Below are positions 48,016 through 57,974 of a DNA stretch of 64,000 bases, in pieces. This stretch comes from Ectobius pallidus (Eukaryota; Arthropoda; Insecta; Blattodea; Ectobiidae). The translations under genes were made by a program, and so were the position numbers. Where the stretch lies: assembly GCA_964059195.1 (NCBI GenBank), contig CAXKWD010000005.1, positions 42,733,825 to 42,797,824 of the forward strand. The letters run 5' to 3'. Each line of letters starts with the position of its first letter. Position 1 is the first letter of the stretch. Below the pieces are notes generated by a model, which worked only from the letters and a program-made list of their open reading frames with translations, was not told the origin of the DNA and did not search any database.

Positions 48016-48197
48016 GGTAAAGATTGTTTATAGTATAAATAATGTTTTAGCTGAAGTTAGAAAAGAGTGGCCATGATGTATGTGATAGGTAATTGTTGCC
48101 ACCTGTGTGATTCAAAGTGAGTTTTAATGTGATACAAGTAATTAGAAGTAGTTGTTTATGTTATTTTAATTGCAAATAACTGAAATATTTTTGACAG

Positions 48198-49155
48198 GAG
48201 TTTGGATGAAGTTTGGAACAGCCATAGAGCCACCTGCTAGCAGTAAACACTGGTAACCATGTCGTCTGCTTTATCATCTCAGCGATTCTGCCTGCGTTGG
48301 AATAACCACCAGTCAAATTTATTGTCAGTGTTTGATCAGTTGCTACACGATGAATCATTTGTGGATGTCACACTTGCTGTGGAGGGTCGATTTCTCCGGG
48401 CCCATAAGATGGTGCTTTCGGCATGCAGCCCCTATTTCCAAGCCCTATTCGTGGGCCACCCTGATAAACATCCAATAGTTATTCTGAAAGACGTACCATA
48501 CTGCGACATGAGGAGTTTATTGGACTTCATGTACAGAGGAGAGGTTAGTGTGGATCAGGACCGGTTAACTGCTTTCCTCAAAGTTGCAGAGTCTTTGAGG
48601 ATAAAAGGATTGACAGAGGTGAATGAAGAGAAGTGTGACCTTCCATCTATAACGTCTTCCCTCCTGTCATCCGTTCCGCCTCCAGTTGTGACTACACATA
48701 CACCACCTCCCCCTCATCTTCATAGGATTCATCCCACATCTTCCACCCATAAACGTAGCATCCCAATGCCTTCCTCGTCCGCCACATCTAGCAATCCATT
48801 GTTAGGTTCGGCATTAACTGCCCCTAAAAGAAAAAGGGGGAGGCCAAGGAAACTCTCGGGGAGCAGTGGTGGAGTTCCCTCGACTGGAGGTCTTGGGGAA
48901 GGTGCTACATCTTCTGGTTCTAATAATAGGCAGCAGCCAGGAATCGAAGGCAATGGGGAAGTTGAAAACTTACCAAGGCTTTCATCTGGAGATTCATTAG
49001 TGGCACAAGGTCCCCCAGAACTGCTAGAAGTTAAAATGTCTGGAATGGAATTCCAGCATTCTCCAGCAGGAAATTCAGGAGCAACAAGAAGACCATCAGA
49101 GGGAGAAAATGGTCCAGGACAAAATGCATCATCGGATGAAAAATCACCAAATGAG
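48198..49155 (+). other. ttk: ttk exon (5'UTR plus first coding segment)
   Basis: It is bounded by a 3' splice site (TATTTTTGACAG, ending 48197) and a strong 5' splice site GAG|GTGAGT at 49156. The first 61 bases are untranslated. The coding part ends on a codon boundary (phase 0), so alternative downstream exons can be joined in frame. Confidence 0.8.
48259..49155 (+). CDS. ttk: Tramtrack BTB/AT-hook common N-terminal region (partial CDS)
   Basis: The start ATG is in good context (TAACCATGT) and 299 codons run to the splice donor. Residues 8-118 form the insect BTB/POZ dimerisation domain: the QRFCLRWNNHQSNLLSVFDQ signature, DVTLAVEG at 36-43, AHKMVLSACSPYF at 48-60, and a C-terminal MYRGEVSVDQ...LRIKGL at 91-118. 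A Ser/Pro/Thr-rich linker follows, with an AT-hook KRKRGRPRK at 190-198 followed by LSGSS. BTB sequence plus this AT-hook context is the known arrangement of the common part of Drosophila Tramtrack, a nuclear transcriptional repressor of neuronal and other cell fates. In Drosophila this part is spliced to alternative C2H2 zinc-finger exons, and none is visible here to 64000. The 14 codons past the donor are intronic. Other BTB repressors (lola, bab, mod(mdg4)) are less likely because of the AT-hook match. Confidence 0.85.
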
Positions 49156-50278
49156 GTGAGTTTATTAGTAATATCTTATTGTAGGTTACCCCAATTTTAA
49201 AACCGATATTCTCTTCATAAAACACCTAATATCACACCATTATTATAGATCGTGTATCTTTCTGTGGAAAGATGTTGTCTTGATGAATCATTTGGTTCAA
49301 CCCACCCGCCCTAAATGATACATTTTCTTTTATAACAGATCTAGTGAAAAGTAGTGAAATTTCCACCATATTTCCAGATCTCATGATGGATGATAGAGGT
49401 GTGACGTCACACGCCAGAATTCTGGGTAAACAGGTTGACAAACCTCACGGGAGACATAAGTTAAATGGTATATTTATTCAGTTTGCACTACTGAAGTAAT
49501 ATCACTGTTCCTAACCTAACCGAACCTATAACCAAACACTACAATGTATGCGGAAGATATAATATAGCATATTTAGGCTACAAATAGGAAAATTCAGAAT
49601 GCCTTACTAAAAATTGTTCATAACCCAACAGAACCAGTTGCTAAACACCACAGTGCACACAGGAGATATAATATGGCATATTTACGGAAATGGAGAATTC
49701 AATATGCCCTCCTAAACTAATATCACTGTTCCTAACCTAACATTGCAGCTGACATACTGCTCACCTGCCATTGTACCGGTACTGATAAGCAATGAAGAAG
49801 AATCATACTTGGTCACCCTACCAAGCTTAAAAACAATAACCTTCACGTTGTGCATGAAAACCTTTGCTTCACGAGCTGGGGTACCCTACACACCATCATA
49901 TTCTTCATGGGATAGCCTATACATTTTGAGTTTTTCAGTCAAAAGTGTAGTAAGTTAACTTAGTCTATTCATGTAGGCAAATATAACTTGGCCTAATTCG
50001 TAATCATAAATTTTCATCATTCAGCAACAGTAATAAAAATATACTAATTCTAACATAGTTACTATAAATAAATTTGGCAAAAGACAACTTTAGGTCAGGC
50101 ACCAGCCCACTGGCTGCTTCCCCTCTCTTCCAAACTTTGCGCATGCACCTTCCTACTTCCCCTATCCCGGCTATGAAGCTGCTCAGCTCACTGTTGTATC
50201 CTTCATCATGTACACATAAAAATATACAAAATCACAGCGTTTCGAAAATGACTCTTATATACAAAAAATAAAAAATCT
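49156..50278 (+). other. ttk intron, proximal part; diverged duplication
   Basis: Starts with the GTGAGT donor. In 49495-49745 ATATCACTGTTCCTAACCTAAC occurs twice (near 49500 and 49722), flanking two related blocks that each contain AGATATAATAT(A/G)GCATATTTA. The frames here show no domain. Confidence 0.6.
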
Positions 50279-50420
50279 TACGACCCTTGCACCATATCAA
50301 AAATACAAAAAATAAAATCTTATGAAAATGACCCTTGCACTAAAACGGCTCTTTTCAGAGCCAACATAATATTTCACAATTATAAAAACAGACCCTTGCA
50401 CGAAAACTCTAAACTTAGAT
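50279..50420 (+). repeat. CCCTTGCAC satellite, proximal block, with histone stem-loop
   Basis: Irregular repeats of ACCCTTGCAC with TATTTCACAAT. One unit contains an exact histone-type stem-loop at 50347-50362. It is continuous in sequence type with the larger block at 51325-52310, the two being separated by a SINE/MITE insertion and other sequence. Confidence 0.8.
50347..50362 (+). promoter_or_regulatory. Histone mRNA 3' stem-loop sequence
   Basis: GGCTCTTTTCAGAGCC is a 6-bp stem with a TTTC loop and exactly matches the metazoan histone mRNA consensus bound by SLBP. The flanks TAAAAC and AACATA fit the usual A-rich upstream side. Related copies lie at 51328, 51382 and 51453. No histone coding sequence is nearby. 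Confidence 0.8.
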
Positions 50421-50444
50421 GTATTTTCCCTTCACCAGTCAGCA

Positions 50445-50830
50445 ATCGCTTGTGGTGGTAGTGGTTAAGGCTGCTGGTTTCGGTGATAGCTAGGGTTGCC
50501 ACCTTTTGGTAAGGCTAAGGTGGGACACTTATGGAATATATGCTTATCGCCGATCTTCATACCTAAATTTATACAGGGAACAATTTATTAATAAGAGAAA
50601 GATGGTATATATTCGTTACAAAGGCAAAACTGAATAGTCTATGTAACAGTAACACTAACATTAGAAAAGAAAAGGCTAGGAAAATAATAAAAAATATATA
50701 TAATGCGTCCCTCTTAAGCATAATTTGGGACGCTGAAAATGTTCTTCGAGTGCGGGATGTCCCGCCAAATTCGGGACAGATGGCAACGCTAGGGCTAGCG
50801 GTCACGGATTCATGTACGGGTCGATCCGAA
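50445..50830 (+). mobile_element. tRNA-like SINE head split by a MITE
   Basis: The left part GGTAGTGGTTAAGGCTGCTG (A-box side) ends at about 50493. The right part GCGGTCACGGATTCATGTAC then GGGTCGATCC (B-box side) starts at about 50795. About 295 bp between them begins GGGTTGCCACC and ends AGATGGCAAC with CTAG on both sides, so a small element with GTTGCCA/TGGCAAC ends split the SINE. Confidence 0.55.
50494..50790. mobile_element. MITE with GTTGCCAC/TGGCAAC ends
   Basis: Inverted ends GGTTGCCACCTTTTGG...AAGGTGGGACACT and GGGATGTCCCGCC...GACAGATGGCAAC. A GCTAG-like flank occurs on both sides. No coding capacity was seen. Confidence 0.5.
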
Positions 50831-51293
50831 ATTTATGGTTAGGAATAGGTCCCAGATAGGTAGATAAGGCGAGGAGGAGGTGAGAGAAAGGGAGGAAGAG
50901 GGTGGAAAAGGTAAAGAAGAAGAGAATGAAGTGTCACCTTTTGCACAATAGATGGCGTTGGTAGTAGTTCAAATAGATCTAGTAGGCGATGTTTGAAGTT
51001 ACTCCCCACCCTAAACCCCTCCTTCCCAGGTGGGTCCCATTATAGAGTGGGAGGAGCCGAGTCTGGACCACAAGGGGTTGGGGCTGATCCTCTGGACCCC
51101 CTTTCCAGGTTTCTCCCAGACCCTTTCATAGAGAGCTTCGAATATGGTGATTAATACAGACAGTAACAGGGGAAAACCTAACCATAACTTGTTGGATATT
51201 GCCCAGGGACGAGTGTTAGACCTCAATGGTGTGCCATACACAAGATCCCGAGAGAATTAATTAATGCAGCGGAAATGAACATTCTCTCTCCCC

Positions 51294-51324
<31 letters not shown>
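50831..51324. other. Unassigned sequence and C/CA low complexity
   Basis: GA-rich stretch at 50870-50935, then unassigned sequence, then a poly-C run and (CA)n at 51288-51327 immediately before the satellite restarts. Confidence 0.6.
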
Positions 51325-51325
<1 letters not shown>

Positions 51326-52310
51326 ACGAGTCTTTTCAGGGCCAATTTTAATTCACAAATAAAATACCCTTGCCCCAAAACTGCTCTTTTCAGAGCCAAC
51401 ATATTATTTCAGATTTAAAATAAATTAACTTACCCTTCCACCGAAACCCCCCGGCTCTTTTTAGAGCCAACATAACATTTCACATTTAAAAGAAAAATTA
51501 CCCTTGCATCAACGCCAACATAATATTTGGCTTTTCACTATTGTAAAAAACGATTTAAAAAGCAGGTCATATTTCACAATAAAAAAGACCCTTGCACCAT
51601 ACATAATATTTCACAATTTTTAAAAACAATTATAAAAAAACCAAATAAAATTTCACAAATTATAAAAAAAAATATCAAACAATTAAAAAATACCCTTGTA
51701 CCAAACATCATATTTCACAATCTTTAAACAGATTAAAAAAAATAGTAATTCACAATAAAAAAGACCCTTGCATCCTTATTAAAAAACAAAATAAAATTTC
51801 ACAAATTATAAAAAAAATATCAAACAAACAAAAAATACCCTTGTACCAAACGTCATATTTCACAATCTTTAAACAGATTTTAAAAAAATAGTAATTCACA
51901 ATAAAAAATACCCTTGCACCCTTATTAAAAAACAAAATAAAATTTCACAAATTATAAAAAAATACCGAACAATTAAAAAACACCCTTGTACCAAACATCA
52001 TATTTCACAATCTTTAAACAGATTAAAAAAATAGTAATTCACAATAAAAAACACCCTTGCACCCTTATTAAAAAACAAAATAAAATTTCACAAATTATAA
52101 AAAATATCGAACAATTAAAAAATACCCTTGTACCAAACATCATATTTCACGATCTTTAAACAGATTTGAAAAACCAAATAATATTTCACAATAACAAAAT
52201 ACCCTTGCACTATACATAATATTTCACAATTTTTAAAAAGATTATAAAAAAAATTCATAAATTATAATAAGTATTTACAATTAAAAAATACCCTTGTACC
52301 CTTGTACTGA
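51325..52310 (+). repeat. Histone-stem-loop-derived tandem satellite, main block
   Basis: The first part has three stem-loop-bearing units at 51328-51343 (degenerate), 51382-51397 (one change from consensus) and 51453-51468 (one loop change). From about 51600 units without the stem-loop form a higher-order repeat: ACCCTTGTACC recurs at 51692, 51837, 51982 and 52124 (periods 145, 145, 142). Each period holds two sub-units of CCCTTGYACC plus TTTCACAAT plus an A-rich spacer. The open frames are by-products. Confidence 0.85.
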
Positions 52311-52460
52311 AGCCAGATTTTCTCACAGCAGATTTCCATAATTTTACCCATGATTACACCTTTCTGAAAACAACGTAATGAAAATACTGAAACCAGATTT
52401 ACTCACAGCAGATGACAATGAAAATACTGAAACCAGATTTTCTCACAGCACATGACATAA
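52303..52460 (+). repeat. Short tandem repeats after the satellite
   Basis: ATACTGAAACCAGATTT with CTCACAGCA recurs at about 52304, 52385 and 52425 (periods about 80 and 40). Confidence 0.75.
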
Positions 52461-52726
52461 TGCTGTTTGCTCATTGCTTGGATAGGGGGTGTTCTGCACT
52501 CATTATGCTTCCTTCACTGCCATGGTTGAGAAACATTATCGCTACGACATTTTTTATGAAGTTTCACATTTAAATCTGATGTAACCCTTGGCAGTTATAC
52601 AGGGATCATTAGTAGGCATAACATGGCTTATGTAGAACTTGTGCGGTGATCGACCAAACAACTGTCAAATGCACATATAAGCAACTTTTATTAGTAAAAC
52701 TGTTTAAAGAATATTCTTACCAAATA

Positions 52727-53450
52727 GGGATGTAGCGAACTAGAACCAGCGGATGTCTCTAACTGCTCCAGCCGGTATGTATTAGCCGTTCGTCACTTGC
52801 TTTTCCAGTTGTCTGCTGGTACCATGCTTTTAAATGGCGTTTCATCTTAGCAGACTGAAAAATACGTTTGAACTTGTCTAATTTTGTAGCAGGTCAAGCG
52901 CTACTAGGCGCATTTCTTTGTATACTGGACACTTCCAGAATATATTTACGTGAAAAAGATTAAAGAAAAATTGCAGAAGATAGACGCTATATAAGTCGAA
53001 AAGAAGGAAGAATTAGCTGACAACAGGGTTGGAAAAAAACATGTTTTTTTAAAAAGAACAAAAAAACGTTTTTTTTTTGTTTAAAACTTTTTTTTTAACG
53101 TTTTTTATGTGAACAACAATGTTGGTTGTTTTAAACGTGTTTTTTTAAGCGTTTCTTATGTTTACAACATTGTTTAAAAAAAGTTTAAATTGTTCATTTT
53201 GTTTAAAACAATCATTTTAATGTATAGGGCCTATTATATATATACAGGTTTGAAAAGTTTAAAACATTTTCAACAATTTGTTTTAAACCTTTTTTAGCAA
53301 ACGTTTATAACACTTTTTAATTGGGTGTTAAATTTAATTATGCGCCAATTACACCCTGTGCTAACATGTTCAAGATTTACGAGTCGTAGACTTAATAGTA
53401 TTTGAAAATACATTTTGTACCAGTAGTATTTGTTTATGATTTCATAGTTC
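52727..53450 (+). repeat. Left terminal inverted repeat of the outer element
   Basis: Homologous in reverse complement to about 62565-62924. A hAT-like MITE interrupts it at 53024-53358. Past the MITE the match seems to resume (GTATTTGAAAATACATTTTGTACC against ATTACTTTGTACC). Confidence 0.6.
53024..53358. mobile_element. hAT-like MITE inside the left terminal repeat
   Basis: Starts CAGGGTTGGAAAAAAACATG, is dominated by T runs and GTTTAAAAC motifs, and ends ACACCCTG. The flanks GCTGACAA and GCTAACAT match at 6 of 8 positions, consistent with a decayed 8-bp duplication. Removing it restores the alignment of the outer element's two terminal repeats. Confidence 0.5.
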
Positions 53451-54129
53451 ATGATTAATAAAAAATAATACAAACTATTGTTTAATTACTGCCTTTACTG
53501 CTCAACTGATGATTGACTTTCACCATGCTTTACGTGGCCTTAGCCGCCTTACATTATCAAACTTACAAGGGATATTTTCCTTCAACATACTAACAACTCT
53601 GTTATTATCTGCATGTGCTAATTAAAAACATGATAGGATAGTAAGGATAAACATTTATAAAATGAAATGGAAGATGTTTACAAACTATATTTATGCAAAC
53701 ATTTTTGAAAGGGAACAGCTTCTGTTAAGAACACAGTGCAACTCGATTATACATCACAGTGAAAATTTTGATGCGAGGAACATGTAATACAGTTATAAAA
53801 ATAAAAGATAAAACTCGCCTAACGTTTATACCATAAAGTGCAATGAACTGTTCTGTTTATGTAAATCAAAAACTAAAATCCTGGATCTGACAAAAACGAA
53901 AAACATGAATCATACATTTATGGAAAAAGAATTACAATGTGCAACTACTCAAGTTGCACATTTTTAATAACAGTTTCTTTTTGGCAAAAAAAAAAAGTGT
54001 TACCAAATTGGCACATTCAAATTTTAACATATCCTACTACAGTGTTGCCAAATTGACACATTCAGTATTTAATATTAATAAAATTCTTTCAATTGCGTTT
54101 TCTACAATACCGTCTTTCTCATAGTAATG

Positions 54130-54749
54130 CTGTTAATTTTGTTCGATGTGAAGCCATACATTTTCCCACTGTACTTCACCGATTTCATCGAATCTCTGGC
54201 GACACAGCCTTTCAACGTCTTTCAGTTTGAAGGTGGTATTTCTGCTCCCAACCCACTGTTTGACATCAGCTCAGATTATTTCAATGGGATTGGATGGTAA
54301 GGAGGCAATCTAAGAACAGTGTGGCCGTTTTCGGACAGTATCTGGTCGATGACGTATGATTTATGTGCTGGCTTATTTGCTTTAATTATGTCGTAAAGCT
54401 TTGTTTTCGTAAGAGTCTCATCAAAAGGGATATTATTTTTCTGCAGCCAGGATTTCATATCGTTTAACAATTTGTTAGAATTCGGTGGTTTGTCGATCTG
54501 GGTGTTGTGGTATGATGCGTTGTCTACTACTAGTACAGATCCTGGGGGGTAAATTTGGTATCAACATCATTCGGATCCACTGAAAATCGCCTGTTCTTTG
54601 TTGTGATTTATAAATAAGAAGAGCATTTGGAACGAAACCACGTCTTCCACCCGCATGCACAATTATAAGGCGTTCTCCTTTTGAAATAGGTGCCATCAAC
54701 CCTTTATTACTCTCCTCTGTCCAGTTTTTTGGGTTGGTGTGGCTACTGT
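54130..54749 (-). pseudogene. Mariner-type transposase, C-terminal half
   Basis: Continues the frame of 58527-59129 after the insertion: SSHTNPKNW, KGERLIIVHAGGRRGFVPNA, then LVVDNASYHNTQ with the second catalytic Asp, then LRLPPYHP and NPIEII with the third acidic residue. Frameshifts occur before the second motif and between PYHP and NPIE, and the Trp normally following NPIEII is a stop. The D...D...E layout and PPYHP/NPIE signature are those of Tc1/mariner transposases. It is inactive. Confidence 0.8.
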
Positions 54750-54753
54750 GTAT

Positions 54754-55305
54754 GGGTCATTCCATGTCAAGTGAACCAATTTTTTGTCAATTTTGAACAT
54801 GACCATCTCCGATTTTAGTCATACTTGGTTGTCATGAAGTACCACCTGAGATATGTTAAAGTGCAAAATATCAGATTTTTATGTGTTGTAGTTTTCCAGT
54901 TATACCCTTCTGAAATATGGAAAAAAACCAAATTTTCTGCATAAGTGCAATCACAAAATGACGCATAAATCAAGCTGGAATTGACATAGATGAGTGGGAA
55001 AAGTACCAAAATGTAGCTTATATTATGAGCTTTAATTTGATATGTCACACGAGTACTTTCGAAAAAAAAATATTTTCAAGGTTACCCCCAAAAAATTTGA
55101 AAACTGAATTTTTCAAAAACCTATATTTTGAAAATTTTGAAAAAAATCTCACAGAAACATACATATTTCAGCATCATGTCCTACAAGTTTTGTTATGGGA
55201 TCGAAATGGGATCATATTTTTTTACATTTATAACAAATACTATGCACGCTGGGTAAGAATATATGGCACCGTAATCTTGCACTTAATTCTAAAATTTCAT
55301 TACAA
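54754..55305 (+). repeat. Left TIR of the Sola-like element
   Basis: About 550 bp mirrored at 57975-58522 with over 90% similarity by eye. Both arms yield the same spurious peptide containing SYILVLFPLIYVNSSLIYAS or SYILILFPL, showing how similar they are. Confidence 0.9.
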
Positions 55306-55367
55306 TCAAAAAGAAAAACTTACAGAAAACATGTTACCTTCCCTTCTTCAATGACAAAAACGTGAAT

Positions 55368-57842
55368 TTATTGTCTACAGTAATTTTCTAGAGCCATGGT
55401 TGCCGCATCCATCTCTTCCTTCGAGAGGTAATAACTACGGCCAGTGGGACATGTAGGTTGCACAAGGGTGAGGATCTGAGAGAGAGGCACAGTCAGTTTA
55501 TTTGGACAGTCACTTTTGAAAGTAAATGATGGAGAAGGACCTGCAGGGTGCAGAAACATCAGTTCCACTATCTGTGCTGTCTCATTTTTGTCCACAACTA
55601 CACCAAGCCACCAATGATTGTTGTTCTCACATGTAACATATCCTTTTACTTCTGCTAGCTTCAGCCTCTGTTGCACACGTGGTCCTAACACTGAAAAAGT
55701 GGATGACTGTTCACTTCTTGAAAATACCTTTGTCAACAACACTTTATCTGACAATGGGATGAAACTGTGGAACTTCTGTGTGCCTGGTATTGCTTTTGTA
55801 GACAGAAATCTGTCTGCAAGTATTTTTTCCTCTTTGTTGTATTGTGCTTCATTGAAGAAGAAGAACTGCATGGAGTCGATGTTTTCCTCACTCCATGTAA
55901 ACAGCTGTGCTGGTGTCATGATTTGATGCTCGTATGGCCGCTGTAGGCTTGCCTTTCCTGCAAGTCTTTTCACAGTACCACCCAGACCGTCACATACTCC
56001 TTTCCCATGGGCTGTTGCATAGAAATGCCACTCTGCCTCAATTCCAAAATCATGAACATGGTGGCATAAGTTTGAAAAGTTTTTTCTGTTTTTAAATTGC
56101 GCAGCTGCACCATCTGAGAAGTAGTAAATTTTTTTCAAATCTCTAATTACTTCCAACTTCAAATGAGAGATAAGCCTTTTCTGGAATAAATGAACAGCAG
56201 TGGTGTCATGCTGTAGACATTCAGAGATACATACAATACTTTTGTAGTGTATATTATGATCATTGTAGTAGACTGCTATAGGAAAAATAGTTGCTTGATC
56301 ATTGTTCCAATGAAAAGACTGGGCTTCATCCTGTAGTACAAACGAATAATTTTCTGCAAAGTCCATACATACCACAGCTTCATTTACTCCAATATTCTGC
56401 TTCAAGTGATTATAATATTCTGCCTGTCTTCTTGCAATAAAAGAATGTCTCTTCAAAATCAACAACTGTTCACACAAAGTTTCTATAAACTCATCTGCAG
56501 TTTTGATGAAGGTTACTAAATTACATCTGTCAACAGAAACCCACTGCTTGTATGTAATGTTGTCCACCAGTTCATTATCTAGCAGCAACTGTAACTCATC
56601 TTTCAAATTATCTACACCTGGACATGAAGGACATTCATTAAGGTGGCATGCTGTGCCTGGCTCTTCACACATTAACTTCGCTAAACAGGAATTATAATTA
56701 CTTATATCTGTGCCATCATTCAGTGTAATTTGTTTGGATTTCAACACTTGTAGCATTAATTTAACATTCTGATGCACTGTACAAACGCATACTGTGTGGG
56801 TACCACTTCCTCCAGCCAAGACGCAATGTTTAGGTCGTAAATCAGCAAATTTCGAAAATCCAATCTTATCAGTAGGATTTTTGTTTTTGAACAGCTCGTA
56901 CACTTCCTTCAAGTTGCCCATCACTAGCCTCTTCTGTACATGAATTCTACTACTGTCACCCGTTTTCACAGAAACAAAATCTTTTTTTCCAGGCATAAGA
57001 CGGCTGACATCATCACTGTTGTAGAACCCTATTACCTTCTCAATCACAGATTCATTTAAAACCTTTCCTGGTTTAGGATTTGGTGTTGCCAGAATACCCT
57101 TCGCTTTCACCAATGCTTTAGCTTTTCTTGCCATTCTGTTGCTAACCTGAAATTCATTTTGTATTTCACTGCATGACCAGCTTTTAGGTAGTACTGTTAA
57201 AATTTGCAATTTTTCACTAACACTTATATTTTCTTCTTGAAACTTTTCTTTTAGCTGACAAATGACTTCACATGATTCTGATTTATGGTCAACAGTTTTC
57301 TCTGTATTTGTACTTGCTGCTGTTAGTACCTTTTCTGTCAAACATTTTTTTATTTTACTGTATTTTTTATCACAGTATGATTTCATTTGCAACTTCCTCT
57401 TAGCAACAGGTGACTCCTCTAGAGAGCTTAGAGACTTATTAAGGTACTCTAAGGTAACATCTAAAGCTACAAATGATTCATCAACATTAGTAGGCCTAGT
57501 GGTATTGGCTACTGGTACTAAACAGTCATCTGTTGTATCTGTAACCTGTTTCTGCTTTGATAGTTCTTTCCTACAACTGTCACAAATTTTCATACCTACC
57601 ACAATGGTGTCAAACATGTCACACATCCAGTCAGTAACAGGCCTCACACTTCTTTTCACACCCTGATGTCTGTCTTTCTTGAAAGGGTTGCAGCAGAAAA
57701 TCTTTGCTGTTTCACTTACTTTTTCAGCCATACTGGGGAAATACACAATGCCTATTTTAATCACTGAACCCACTACTTTACATGCAGCAATACAGTCTTT
57801 GTACAGCCTTTGAAGAAAGGAAGCACACTGCATGAGAGTCAA
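55368..57842 (-). CDS. Transposase of the Sola-like element (824 aa)
   Basis: An intact frame that would cut and reinsert its own element. The Met at residue 38 (MAEKVSETAKIFCCNPF) is an alternative start. The N-terminal region has Cys/His residues (CCNPFKKDRHQG, then CDMFDTIVVGMKICDSC), possibly a zinc-binding DNA-recognition module. A helix-turn-helix-like stretch around SCSEIQNEFQVSNRMARKAK follows at about 220. A Cys-rich insert holds CHLNECPSC. The likely catalytic core has acidic residues in CMDFAENYSFVL (about 495), YYFSDGAAAQFKNRKNF (about 590) and HGKGVCDGLGGTVKRLAG (about 625). No stop or frameshift was seen. The stop lies about 60 bp inside the left TIR and the start about 130 bp inside the right TIR. 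The catalytic assignment is inference from conserved acidic positions. Confidence 0.75.
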   Translation of the reverse strand: MTLMQCASFLQRLYKDCIAACKVVGSVIKIGIVYFPSMAEKVSETAKIFCCNPFKKDRHQGVKRSVRPVTDWMCDMFDTIVVGMKICDSCRKELSKQKQVTDTTDDCLVPVANTTRPTNVDESFVALDVTLEYLNKSLSSLEESPVAKRKLQMKSYCDKKYSKIKKCLTEKVLTAASTNTEKTVDHKSESCEVICQLKEKFQEENISVSEKLQILTVLPKSWSCSEIQNEFQVSNRMARKAKALVKAKGILATPNPKPGKVLNESVIEKVIGFYNSDDVSRLMPGKKDFVSVKTGDSSRIHVQKRLVMGNLKEVYELFKNKNPTDKIGFSKFADLRPKHCVLAGGSGTHTVCVCTVHQNVKLMLQVLKSKQITLNDGTDISNYNSCLAKLMCEEPGTACHLNECPSCPGVDNLKDELQLLLDNELVDNITYKQWVSVDRCNLVTFIKTADEFIETLCEQLLILKRHSFIARRQAEYYNHLKQNIGVNEAVVCMDFAENYSFVLQDEAQSFHWNNDQATIFPIAVYYNDHNIHYKSIVCISECLQHDTTAVHLFQKRLISHLKLEVIRDLKKIYYFSDGAAAQFKNRKNFSNLCHHVHDFGIEAEWHFYATAHGKGVCDGLGGTVKRLAGKASLQRPYEHQIMTPAQLFTWSEENIDSMQFFFFNEAQYNKEEKILADRFLSTKAIPGTQKFHSFIPLSDKVLLTKVFSRSEQSSTFSVLGPRVQQRLKLAEVKGYVTCENNNHWWLGVVVDKNETAQIVELMFLHPAGPSPSFTFKSDCPNKLTVPLSQILTLVQPTCPTGRSYYLSKEEMDAATMALENYCRQ

Positions 57843-57974
57843 GGCACAACTGAAGCCAGGTCCAACAGGTTACAACTTGCATTCCCTGGCTGACTCACAT
57901 GCTTGCAGACTGTGTTTACTCATACCCATTTGACCACTTGCACAAGTTGGTATATGCATGTTGGTAAACAACTC

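Noticed and set aside
48729..48953. 74-codon - strand frame inside ttk
   Set aside because: Antisense shadow of the ttk linker/AT-hook coding sequence.
49743..49958. Next ttk exon after an AG
   Set aside because: TTGCAG precedes the frame, but the translation has no zinc finger or other domain and no convincing donor follows.
54815..55048. 77-codon frame and its twin at 58208-58471
   Set aside because: They are mirror images within the two TIRs of the Sola-like element. The similarity comes from the inverted repeat.
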